Source: Pigmentiphaga sp. (lineage in GTDB: Bacteria > Pseudomonadota > Gammaproteobacteria > Burkholderiales > Burkholderiaceae_B). From it: a stretch of DNA of 64,000 nucleotides. The stretch is taken from contig JALOAI010000002.1 in NCBI GenBank assembly GCA_023228945.1, positions 124,001 to 188,000 of the forward strand, in the 5' to 3' direction. Of this stretch, positions 17,306-26,152 are shown in pieces. The translations under genes and the position numbers were made by a program. The notes beneath the pieces are model-generated. The model searched no databases. It was not told the DNA's origin and saw nothing but the letters and a program-made list of their open reading frames with translations. The stretch's first letter is position 1, and each line of letters begins with the position of its first letter.

Positions 17306-18070
17306 TTAAAGTTTGATCCCTTCGTGCAGCGCCACGACCCCGCCAGCCAGGTTGAAGTATTGCACGCGTTCGAAGCCGACCTCGCGCATGAGGCTGGCCA
17401 GGGTTTCCTGGTCGGGATGCATGCGGATGGATTCGGCCAGGTAGCGGTAACTGCCTTCATCGTTGGCGACTTTGCGGCCCAGCCAGGGCAGGACGTTGAA
17501 AGAATACCAATCGTAGGCGGGTTCGAGGGGGCGCGCTATGCGGGAGAATTCGAGCACCAGCAGCTTGCCGCCGGGCCGCAGCACACGCAGCATGGATGCC
17601 AGGGCTCGGTTTTTGTGAGTCATGTTGCGCAGGCCGAAGGCGACGCTGACGCGATCGAAGGTATTGCTGGCGAACGGCAGCTGTTCGGCGTCGCACACCG
17701 CCACGGGCAAAAGCAGCCCGGCATCGAGCAGGCGGTCGCGGCCCACGCGCAGCATGGATTCGTTGATATCAGTGAGCCAGACTTCGCCGGTGGGCCCCGC
17801 CTGGCGGGCAAAAGCACGGGCGAGGTCGCCGGTGCCGCCGGCGATGTCCAGGACTTTCATGCCCGGCCGGACGCCGGCGCGCGCCACGGTGAAGCGCTTC
17901 CAGAGCCGATGCAGGCCCATCGACATCAGGTCGTTCATGACGTCGTAGCGCTCGGCCACCGAATGGAAAACCTGCGCCACGCGTTGTGCCTTTTCGGTTT
18001 CCGGCACGGTCTGGAAGCCGAAATGGGTGGTGTCGGACGAAGGTGGAGTGTGATCCGGGGTGGTGCTCAT
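17306..18070 (-). CDS. ubiE: Ubiquinone/menaquinone C-methyltransferase
   Basis: This 254-residue SAM-dependent enzyme performs the C-methylation of 2-polyprenyl-6-methoxy-1,4-benzoquinol. Motif I is VLDIAGGTGDLA. Family landmarks are VAERYDVMNDLMSMGLHRLWK near residue 40, FGLRNMTHKNRALASMLRVL and LLVLEFSRI. It lies 40 bases downstream of the DUF971 gene and belongs to the ubiquinone group here. Confidence 0.96.
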   Translation of the reverse strand: MSTTPDHTPPSSDTTHFGFQTVPETEKAQRVAQVFHSVAERYDVMNDLMSMGLHRLWKRFTVARAGVRPGMKVLDIAGGTGDLARAFARQAGPTGEVWLTDINESMLRVGRDRLLDAGLLLPVAVCDAEQLPFASNTFDRVSVAFGLRNMTHKNRALASMLRVLRPGGKLLVLEFSRIARPLEPAYDWYSFNVLPWLGRKVANDEGSYRYLAESIRMHPDQETLASLMREVGFERVQYFNLAGGVVALHEGIKL

Positions 18071-18110
18071 GGTCTTGCCTGCGGCATTGGGGAAGGGCCC
18101 CGTTCAGCGT

Positions 18111-18488
18111 TCAGATGGGGTCGCGCGATGCGCCGGCGGCGGCGAGGCGGGCGAGATAATCGGTCCAGCGTTCATCCTGGTGGCGACCCAGATCGTAGAG
18201 GATATCCCAAGAATAGATGCCGCTGTCGTGACCATCTGAAAAACGTGGTCGCACCGCATAGTTGCCGACCGGCTCCAGGGCCGTGATCTCGACCTCGCGT
18301 TTGCCGGTTTGCAGGGTTTCCTGGCCCGGGCCATGACCGCGAACCTCGGCCGACGGACTGTAGACCCGCAGCAGTTCGAAAGGCAGGCGGAAGGTTTCGC
18401 CGGTGTCGAAGGCGATCTCGAGTTGCCGCGAGCGTTGGTGCAGCACGAGGCTCTGGGGGATCGGGGAGTTGCGGGAAAGGCCGGCCAT
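18111..18488 (-). CDS. DUF971 domain protein (gamma-butyrobetaine hydroxylase N-terminal-like)
   Basis: This protein of about 125 residues consists of a single DUF971 domain: LELLRVYSPSAEVRGH-like sequence (here FELLRVYSPSAEVRGHGPGQ), then VGNYAVRPRFSDGHDSGIYS and a C-terminal W..YL segment. The domain is also found at the N-terminus of gamma-butyrobetaine hydroxylase and in Fe-S scaffold-related proteins. It commonly precedes ubiE in betaproteobacteria. MAGLSRNSPIPQ is chosen as the start; an upstream in-frame ATG adds 24 unlikely residues. Confidence 0.85.
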   Translation of the reverse strand: MAGLSRNSPIPQSLVLHQRSRQLEIAFDTGETFRLPFELLRVYSPSAEVRGHGPGQETLQTGKREVEITALEPVGNYAVRPRFSDGHDSGIYSWDILYDLGRHQDERWTDYLARLAAAGASRDPI

Positions 18489-18593
18489 GGCGAACGATAG
18501 AGATGGAGCGGTGAGGCAATACGCATGGTAGCGCAAAGCCGGATGTATGAATAAAAGCAAACTGATGCCTGATAGGATGATAGTATTTCAAGA

Positions 18594-19649
18594 ATGACCA
18601 CGCGCCAAAGCGCAAGCCCCGTCCTCCAGGACGGGGGCAAGCGAGGCAGTTCTCCTCTGGAGCCGAAGGCTCCCCCGACTGGTGGCGGAGAAGCTCCGGC
18701 CGGGAGGCCGGAGTTCTTCACTCAGGCCTTTATCGCGCCCGGCGGCGGCCAGCGGCCCACGCTGCGCCAGCTCGAAGCCTTCACGCATATTTACCGTCTG
18801 GGCAGTCTCACCCAGGCGGCCCAGGCCATGCACGTCACGCAGTCGGCGATGAGTGTGCTGTTACGCCAATTGGAGGATGTGCTGGAGGTCCGTTTGTTCG
18901 ACCGCACGGCGCGCAATCTTCGGCCCACGCCGCAGGCCCAGCCGGTGTACGAGATGGCGCAGCAGGTGTTGCATGGTGTGGGCCGGCTGGTCAGCGGCGC
19001 GCGCGACGCCGCCGCGCAACGCAGCGGCGTGGTGCGGCTGGCGGCTTCCAGCGCGGTGGCGGCCAGCCTCCTGCCCGATGTGCTGGTGGCGTTTGGTGAG
19101 CAGCATCCCGGGGTCCGGGTCGAGCTGCTCGACATCGGTCCGGACCAATTGCTCGAACCCGTGCTGGATGAGCAAGTCGAGTTCAGTATCGGCACGCCGG
19201 ATGTTCGCAGCCCGGCGCTGGAGTTCACTCCCTTGCTGAGCGATGCCCTGGCTGCCATCTGCCGCGATGATGCGCCGCTGGCACAGCAGAACGCCGTCCG
19301 CTGGTCGCAGTTGGCGGACGAAGCCATCATTACCGTGCGCCCGGGCAATGGCATCCGCACCCTGGTGGATGGTGCGATCCTGGCCGCGGGCATTCGCCTG
19401 CAGCCACGCTGGGAAGTCGGGTATTTGTCCACGGCCCTCGCGATGACGGCGCGCGGGCTCGGGGTGTCGGTGCTGCCGGCGTTTCTGGTGGCCGGGTTTC
19501 CGTACACCAACCTGGCTATCCGGCCGCTGGTGGAACCCACGGTGGCGCGCGACGTCCTGCTGATCACGCGGCGCCAGCATTCGCTGTCGCCGGCCGCCGA
19601 GGCGCTGCTGCGCTTGTGCCGGCGGCAGGCGGGGGCCCGGCCGTCCTGA
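18594..19649 (+). CDS. LysR-family transcriptional regulator
   Basis: This regulator has a LysR helix-turn-helix (about residues 53-113; LRQLEAFTHIYRLGSLTQAA, then QSAMSVLLRQLEDVLEVRLF) and an intact effector domain reaching the C-terminus. The only ATG in frame before the domain is at 18594, giving an abnormal 50-residue N-terminal extension. That extension is translated from an intergenic repeat (18617-18722) also present near 38.75 kb. Either the extension is real or translation starts at a non-ATG codon near 18740. The target is unknown. Confidence 0.85.
   Translation: MTTRQSASPVLQDGGKRGSSPLEPKAPPTGGGEAPAGRPEFFTQAFIAPGGGQRPTLRQLEAFTHIYRLGSLTQAAQAMHVTQSAMSVLLRQLEDVLEVRLFDRTARNLRPTPQAQPVYEMAQQVLHGVGRLVSGARDAAAQRSGVVRLAASSAVAASLLPDVLVAFGEQHPGVRVELLDIGPDQLLEPVLDEQVEFSIGTPDVRSPALEFTPLLSDALAAICRDDAPLAQQNAVRWSQLADEAIITVRPGNGIRTLVDGAILAAGIRLQPRWEVGYLSTALAMTARGLGVSVLPAFLVAGFPYTNLAIRPLVEPTVARDVLLITRRQHSLSPAAEALLRLCRRQAGARPS
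18617..18722. repeat. Dispersed palindromic repeat, copy 1
   Basis: This is a chain of hairpins: CCGTCCT/AGGACGG, GGAGCC/GGCTCC and CTCCGGCC-GGGA-GGCCGGAG, ending in TTCTTCAC. The last 50 bases closely match 38754-38803 by eye (roughly four bases in five), and more weakly 45496-45532. The copy overlaps the annotated start of a LysR gene. Confidence 0.75.
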
Positions 19650-19795
19650 AGAGGCGCCGAAGCTCGCCCTGGCTGCCCGCCAACCTGTATAGGCCCTGCG
19701 CAACCATTCGGGCTCCGAGCCCGGTTGCCGCGATCAAGGAGTTCGTCGTGTCGGGTCTGGTGCAGCGCGTGAGCCGCCAGCGCCGCTTCGTTGCG

Positions 19796-19813
19796 TAGTC
19801 ATATACCTGCAAC
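19796..19813 (+). promoter_or_regulatory. Possible Pho box before phoB
   Basis: TAGTCAT-ATAC-CTGCAAC has the 7-4-7 layout of the PhoB recognition half-sites (consensus CTGTCAT-AWAW-CTGTCAT), with 5 of 7 and 4 of 7 matches. It lies 48 bases before the phoB ATG, where PhoB autoregulation would act. The second half-site is weak. Confidence 0.3.
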
Positions 19814-19861
19814 ATTTCAGCCATATTATGGCCGCATTCTCATGTCATGGCAGTGTATTCC

Positions 19862-20563
19862 ATGTCCAGTACCGTACTTGTCGTCGAAGACGAACCCGCC
19901 ATCCAGGAACTGATCGCCGTCAACCTCGGATTCGCCGGCCATAAAGTATTGCGCGCCGACGATGCCGAGCAGGCGCAATACCTGATTACGGCCGAGTTGC
20001 CCGATTTGATTCTCCTCGACTGGATGCTGCCCGGTGCGTCAGGCATCTCGCTGGCCCGCCGCCTGCGCGCCGACGAGCGGACGCGTGGCGTGCCCCTCAT
20101 CATGCTGACCGCCAAGGGCGAGGAGCAGGATAAGGTCGAGGGCCTGGAAGCGGGCGCCGACGATTACATTACCAAGCCGTTTTCGCCCAAGGAGCTGATG
20201 GCGCGGATCAAGGCGGTTTTGCGCCGCCGGGCGCCGCAGCTCACCGACGATCGCATCGAGGTGTCGGGCCTGTGCCTGGATCCGGTGACGCACCGCGTGA
20301 CGGGGCATGATCAGTTGTTGACGGTCGGGCCCACCGAGTTTCGCCTGCTGCATTTTTTCATGACGCACCCCGAGCGTGTGTTCTCGCGCGCGCATCTGCT
20401 GGATCAGGTGTGGGGCGATCATGTATTCGTCGAGGAGCGCACCGTCGACGTGCATATCCGCCGCCTGCGCAAGGCGCTGCAGCCCAGCGGCCACGATATC
20501 CATGTTGAAACCGTGCGCGGCAGCGGGTATCGCTTTACCTTCAAGCCCGGCAAAGTATCATAA
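19862..20563 (+). CDS. phoB: Phosphate regulon response regulator
   Basis: This 233-residue OmpR/PhoB-type regulator has a receiver domain with phospho-acceptor D53 in LILLDWMLPG, acidic ED at 9-10 and the switch Lys in IMLTAKGEEQDK. It is followed by a winged-helix domain (about 130-230) with FRLLHFFMTHPERVFSRAHL and RTVDVHIRRLRKAL. The pairing with PhoR downstream and the close match to PhoB in length and sequence support the name. An in-frame ATG five codons upstream is an alternative start. Confidence 0.93.
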   Translation: MSSTVLVVEDEPAIQELIAVNLGFAGHKVLRADDAEQAQYLITAELPDLILLDWMLPGASGISLARRLRADERTRGVPLIMLTAKGEEQDKVEGLEAGADDYITKPFSPKELMARIKAVLRRRAPQLTDDRIEVSGLCLDPVTHRVTGHDQLLTVGPTEFRLLHFFMTHPERVFSRAHLLDQVWGDHVFVEERTVDVHIRRLRKALQPSGHDIHVETVRGSGYRFTFKPGKVS

Positions 20564-20626
20564 GACGTTTCGCGCCAACCAGCCTCGTTTTTCGGGGCAG
20601 GCGGCGTTCTTGGGTTTCGGCGCTTC

Positions 20627-22162
20627 ATGGTTTGGCTGCGTAATTTCTTCTTGGTGGGCTGTCTGGCCTTGCTTGGCGTCGTGGTGCAGGCGCTAAGCGG
20701 CCGCGCCGTGGGCTGGGGCATTCTCGCCATCGGCACGATACTGCTGTTGGCGATACATCTGCGAAATCTGCAGCGAACATTGCTCTGGGCACAGCAACTC
20801 GACAAGCCGCCGCCCTCGGCGGCCGGCGGCTGGGGCGAAATGCTGGCCCGCGTGTATCGCCAGATGCGGGCGCGCGACCGTGATCTGGCCGAGTCGCGCG
20901 AGACGCTGCAAGCCTGGCTGGCCGCGGCCCAGGCCCTGCCCGATGGGGTGGTGGTGCTCGATCACGAGCTGCATATCGACTGGTGCAACCGCGAGGCCTG
21001 CCGCCTGCTCGGCCTGCGTTTTCCGGCCGACCGCGGGCAGCAGTTGCTCAATCTCGCGCGAGGCCCTGATTTCGTCCGTTACGCGCAGCAGTCATCGTGG
21101 CCGGACTCGGCCCTGGTGACGTCGCCAGCCAGCCCGGCTATTTCCTTGCGCGTGCAGATCATCCGCTACAGCCGCGAGCGACGCCTGCTCGTGGTTCGCG
21201 ACGTCACCCAGTTCGAACGCCTGGAGCGCATGCGGCGCGATTTCGTCGCCAACGTTTCGCACGAACTGCGCACGCCGCTCACGGTACTCAGCGGTTTCCT
21301 CGAGACCGTCGACGAGGCGCCGGAAGGCGCGCTGGAGCGGGGCCAGATGCGTCAATACTTCGGCCTGATGCGCGAGCAGGCCAGCCGCATGCAGAACATC
21401 GTGGCCGATCTGCTCACGCTGTCTACACTCGAATCCACTCAGGCGCAAGAACACCCCGGGGCCGCCGGTATGCCCGACATCATCAAGGGCGCGCGCGAAC
21501 AGGCACAAGCCTTGTCCGCCGGCCGTCACAACCTGCGCTGGCACATCGACGATACTCTCGACGTCAAAGGCGTCGCGGCCGAGCTGACCTCCGCGGTGGC
21601 CAACCTGGTAACCAACGCCGTGCGCTATACACCCGATGGTGGCGAGATCGCGGTGCGCTGGGAGGTCGCCGAGGATGGCGGCCCGGTGTTCGCCGTTCAG
21701 GATACCGGGGTGGGAATCTCCGCCGTGCACTTGCCACGGCTCACGGAGCGCTTTTACCGCGTCGATCGCGGACGGTCGCGCGCGTCGGGCGGCACCGGCC
21801 TCGGCCTGGCCATTACCAAGCAAGTGGCGGTGCGGCACGACGCCGTGCTCGATATCATCAGCGAGGCCGAGCGCGGCAGCACGTTCCGCATCGTGTTCTC
21901 TGCCGAGCGGCGCTGCGTGCCGGCGCCTGCCAAGCCCGAAGCGCCCAAGCTCGCGCCGCGCAAGCTCTCGACGGAGCCAAAGGAACGAAAGGAGGCCAAA
22001 GTTTCGAAAAACCTGAAGGGCTCGAAGGAAGCGGCCACGGGGCCGTCGAGGGAGCCCGCGCAGCGTGTGGCCAAAGCCCGTTCAGCGCGGGCTGAGCTTG
22101 CCGTCGAGGCCACTGCAGTCGATGGCGACGCGACGCCGGTCGCCGAGCCGGACGGCCGTTAG
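20627..22162 (+). CDS. phoR: Phosphate regulon sensor histidine kinase
   Basis: This 511-residue membrane kinase has two N-terminal transmembrane helices (about 5-45), a PAS-like domain (about 90-195), a HisKA domain with H212 in VSHELRTPLTVLSGF, and a HATPase domain with NLVTNAVRYTPDGG, DTGVGIS and GTGLGLAITKQV. After the kinase core (ends near 430) there is an unusual tail of about 75 residues, rich in Lys, Glu and Ala, with no domain. The end of the coding region overlaps the convergent apaH gene by 81 bases. Confidence 0.93.
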   Translation: MVWLRNFFLVGCLALLGVVVQALSGRAVGWGILAIGTILLLAIHLRNLQRTLLWAQQLDKPPPSAAGGWGEMLARVYRQMRARDRDLAESRETLQAWLAAAQALPDGVVVLDHELHIDWCNREACRLLGLRFPADRGQQLLNLARGPDFVRYAQQSSWPDSALVTSPASPAISLRVQIIRYSRERRLLVVRDVTQFERLERMRRDFVANVSHELRTPLTVLSGFLETVDEAPEGALERGQMRQYFGLMREQASRMQNIVADLLTLSTLESTQAQEHPGAAGMPDIIKGAREQAQALSAGRHNLRWHIDDTLDVKGVAAELTSAVANLVTNAVRYTPDGGEIAVRWEVAEDGGPVFAVQDTGVGISAVHLPRLTERFYRVDRGRSRASGGTGLGLAITKQVAVRHDAVLDIISEAERGSTFRIVFSAERRCVPAPAKPEAPKLAPRKLSTEPKERKEAKVSKNLKGSKEAATGPSREPAQRVAKARSARAELAVEATAVDGDATPVAEPDGR

Positions 22163-22939
22163 GCTCCGGCCCCACACACAGCCGGTATCGAGAGCCAGCA
22201 GCTTTGGCCGATCGAGCAGACCCAGGGTGGACCAATGGCCGAAGACCACCGTGGTGTCGGCGCTGCGGCGTCCGGGTGCGTCGAACCAGGGCAGCAGCCC
22301 CGGGGGCGCGGCGCCGGCGGATTCCTTCACCTCGAAATCCATCACGCCTTCCGGAGTACAAAAGCGCAGCCGGGTCAGGGCATTGACGATCACGCGCCAC
22401 CGATCGAAGCCTTGCCAGTCGTCCCGCCAGTGATCCGGTGTATTGCCATACATGGCATGCATGAACCTCCGCCAATCGGGACCGCGTAGCACCGCTTCCA
22501 CCTCGCGGGCCAAGGCTGCGGCGGCATCGGCCGTCCAGGCGGGGAGCAGGCCCGCATGCACCAGCAAATGGCCGTGTTCGCGGTGTGCCAGGGGTCGGTG
22601 CCGCAGCCAATCGATCCAGTCGCCGGCATCGGGCGCTTCAAGGATGTCGCTCAGCGTGTCGCCGTTTTTTGCACTTCGCGCGCCCGCCGCTATGCCCAGC
22701 AAATGCAGATCGTGATTGCCCAGCACCGTGATCGCGCGTTCGCCGAGTTCGCGCACGCGGCGCAGGGTGGCCAGCGACTGCGGGCCTCGGTTGACCAGAT
22801 CGCCGACGAACCACAGGCGGGTGCGCTCATCGCGCAGCTCGGGATGGGCCAGTAGCTGGTCGAGTGCGGCGCAACAGCCTTGGAGGTCGCCGATTGCCCA
22901 GGTATGGGCCAGGACGGCCGCGCTTTGCCTGGTGGTCAC
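22082..22939 (-). CDS. apaH: Symmetrical bis(5'-nucleosyl)-tetraphosphatase
   Basis: This 285-residue metallophosphatase splits Ap4A into two ADP. It contains the calcineurin-like motifs GDLQG, GDLVNRGP, GNHD and LLVHAG, and FGHWSTLGLLDRPKLLALDTGCVWG as the ApaH C-terminal box. Translation starts with a GTG at 22939 that overlaps the thiG stop by four bases, so the gene is coupled to thiG. The frame stays open far upstream, but that part is antisense-type shadow over thiG. Confidence 0.93.
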   Translation of the reverse strand: MTTRQSAAVLAHTWAIGDLQGCCAALDQLLAHPELRDERTRLWFVGDLVNRGPQSLATLRRVRELGERAITVLGNHDLHLLGIAAGARSAKNGDTLSDILEAPDAGDWIDWLRHRPLAHREHGHLLVHAGLLPAWTADAAAALAREVEAVLRGPDWRRFMHAMYGNTPDHWRDDWQGFDRWRVIVNALTRLRFCTPEGVMDFEVKESAGAAPPGLLPWFDAPGRRSADTTVVFGHWSTLGLLDRPKLLALDTGCVWGRSLTAVRLGDRRRVAIDCSGLDGKLSPR

Positions 22940-23736
22940 GGCGTCGTGCCTTGGATCAGGCCTTCGGTGGGCGAACTGGGCGTGGCGCTGTAGAGCTTGC
23001 GCGGCATGCGGCCGGCCAAATAGGCCGCACGGCCGGCGTGCACGGCGTGCTTCATGGCCTCGGCCATCAGGACGGGGTCCTGGGCCGTGGCGATGGCGGT
23101 GTTCATGAGCACCCCGTCGCAGCCCAGTTCCATGGCGATGGCGGCGTCGCTGGCGGTACCGACACCGGCGTCGACCAGGACCGGGACCCGGGCCTGGTCG
23201 ATGATCAGGCGCAGGTTCCAGGGGTTGAGTATGCCCATGCCCGAGCCGATGAGGGAGGCGAGCGGCATCACCGCCACGCAGCCGATGTCTTCGAGCATGC
23301 GGCACTGGATGGGGTCGTCGGTGCAATACACCATCACCTGGAAGCCTTCGGCAACGAGGGTTCTGGCGGCAGCCAGCGTTTCGGGCATGTTGGGAAACAG
23401 CGTATGGGGATCGCCCAGGACCTCGAGCTTGACCAGGGTGTGGCCGTCCAGCAATTCGCGCGCCAGGCGCAGCGTGCGCACGGCGTCGTCGGCGGAATAG
23501 CAGCCGGCGGTGTTGGGCAGCAGGGTGTATTGCTCGGGCGGCAGGTAGTCGAGCAGATTGGGCTCGCCGGGGTTCTGACCGAGGTTGGTGCGGCGGATCG
23601 CCACGGTCACGATCTCGGCGCCGCTGGCGGCGATGGCCGTGCGGGTCTGCTCGAAGTCGCGGTATTTGCCCGTGCCGACGAGCAGGCGGGAGCGATAGGA
23701 TTGTCCGGCGATGACGAGGGGTGCGTTGGCGGTCAT
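22936..23736 (-). CDS. thiG: Thiazole synthase
   Basis: This 266-residue TIM-barrel enzyme makes the thiazole phosphate of thiamine from deoxyxylulose phosphate, dehydroglycine and ThiS thiocarboxylate. Landmarks are SRLLVGTGKYRDF at the start, the Schiff-base Lys in LVKLEVLGD, VMPLASLIGSGMGI and PVLVDAGVGTASDAA. It lies 214 bases downstream of thiC. That GC-rich gap has no reading frame resembling the small carrier ThiS, which must be elsewhere. Confidence 0.95.
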   Translation of the reverse strand: MTANAPLVIAGQSYRSRLLVGTGKYRDFEQTRTAIAASGAEIVTVAIRRTNLGQNPGEPNLLDYLPPEQYTLLPNTAGCYSADDAVRTLRLARELLDGHTLVKLEVLGDPHTLFPNMPETLAAARTLVAEGFQVMVYCTDDPIQCRMLEDIGCVAVMPLASLIGSGMGILNPWNLRLIIDQARVPVLVDAGVGTASDAAIAMELGCDGVLMNTAIATAQDPVLMAEAMKHAVHAGRAAYLAGRMPRKLYSATPSSPTEGLIQGTTP

Positions 23737-23950
23737 GGGAGAGTGCGGGAAAAAAATCGGGAGTGGGGGGCTGGGCCTGGACGGCCGGCACGCGGGCGCG
23801 CCAACCGGGTAGAGGGACGGGTCTGCGCCGGGCGGGCGACGGCCTCCGGCAAGGCCGGGCAGGCGCCGCCCGGCCAGGGGCTCGGCAGCGGCCGCCCGCC
23901 GCCTGGAAGGCGGACGGGAGCGGCGGAGCGGCCGGGTTGGCAGAGCTTTC

Positions 23951-25864
<1,914 letters not shown>

Positions 25865-25868
25865 GGAA

Positions 25869-25896
25869 GCTCCTTCAGAACAAAAATGAGAGGAGC
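25869..25896 (-). promoter_or_regulatory. Hairpin that could hide the thiC ribosome binding site
   Basis: On the minus strand GCUCCU (25891-25896) can pair with AGGAGC (25869-25874), the Shine-Dalgarno sequence of thiC, with a 16-base loop. It is a plausible OFF state for riboswitch-controlled translation. The pairing is seen in the sequence; its use is inferred. Confidence 0.5.
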
Positions 25897-25915
25897 CGAA
25901 AGAGAGGAGAGAAGA

Positions 25916-26003
25916 AGCGCCATGGAAACATGGCACTGAAGCGCTCCCTGTTTCGGCATTATCCGTACAGGTACGAAGGGTGTCATCTCACCCCGCGATG
26001 CGC
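25916..26003 (-). promoter_or_regulatory. TPP (THI-box) riboswitch and switching region
   Basis: The aptamer lies at 25941-26003 on the minus strand. It reads GGGGTGAGATGACACCC, then ACCTGTACGGATAATGCCG and CAGGGA, which are the conserved THI-box elements including TGAGA and the GGATAATGCC core. The usual P3 hairpin between GGGG and TGAGA is missing. The closing strand GCGC (25941-25944) can pair with GCGC at 26000-26003 or with a second copy at 25917-25920, beside the hairpin GCCATG-TTTC-CATGGC (25919-25934). These exclusive pairings form a likely expression platform for thiC. Confidence 0.88.
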
Positions 26004-26152
26004 CGGCCGTGCCGGTGCGCGCGAGGACCCCTGCGGTTCCAGCCGGCAGTATATCGGCATGCGCGGGCCGCGGGCCAGCCCGCCGCCGCAATCCCGCCGC
26101 CGCAATCCCGCCGCGGGCGGTATGATGCTGGCATTGAACGCATGACTGCAGC

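Noticed and set aside
22940..23791. Extension of the apaH frame upstream through thiG
   Set aside because: thiG occupies this DNA in another frame on the same strand, and a GTG overlapping the thiG stop gives a normal-length ApaH.
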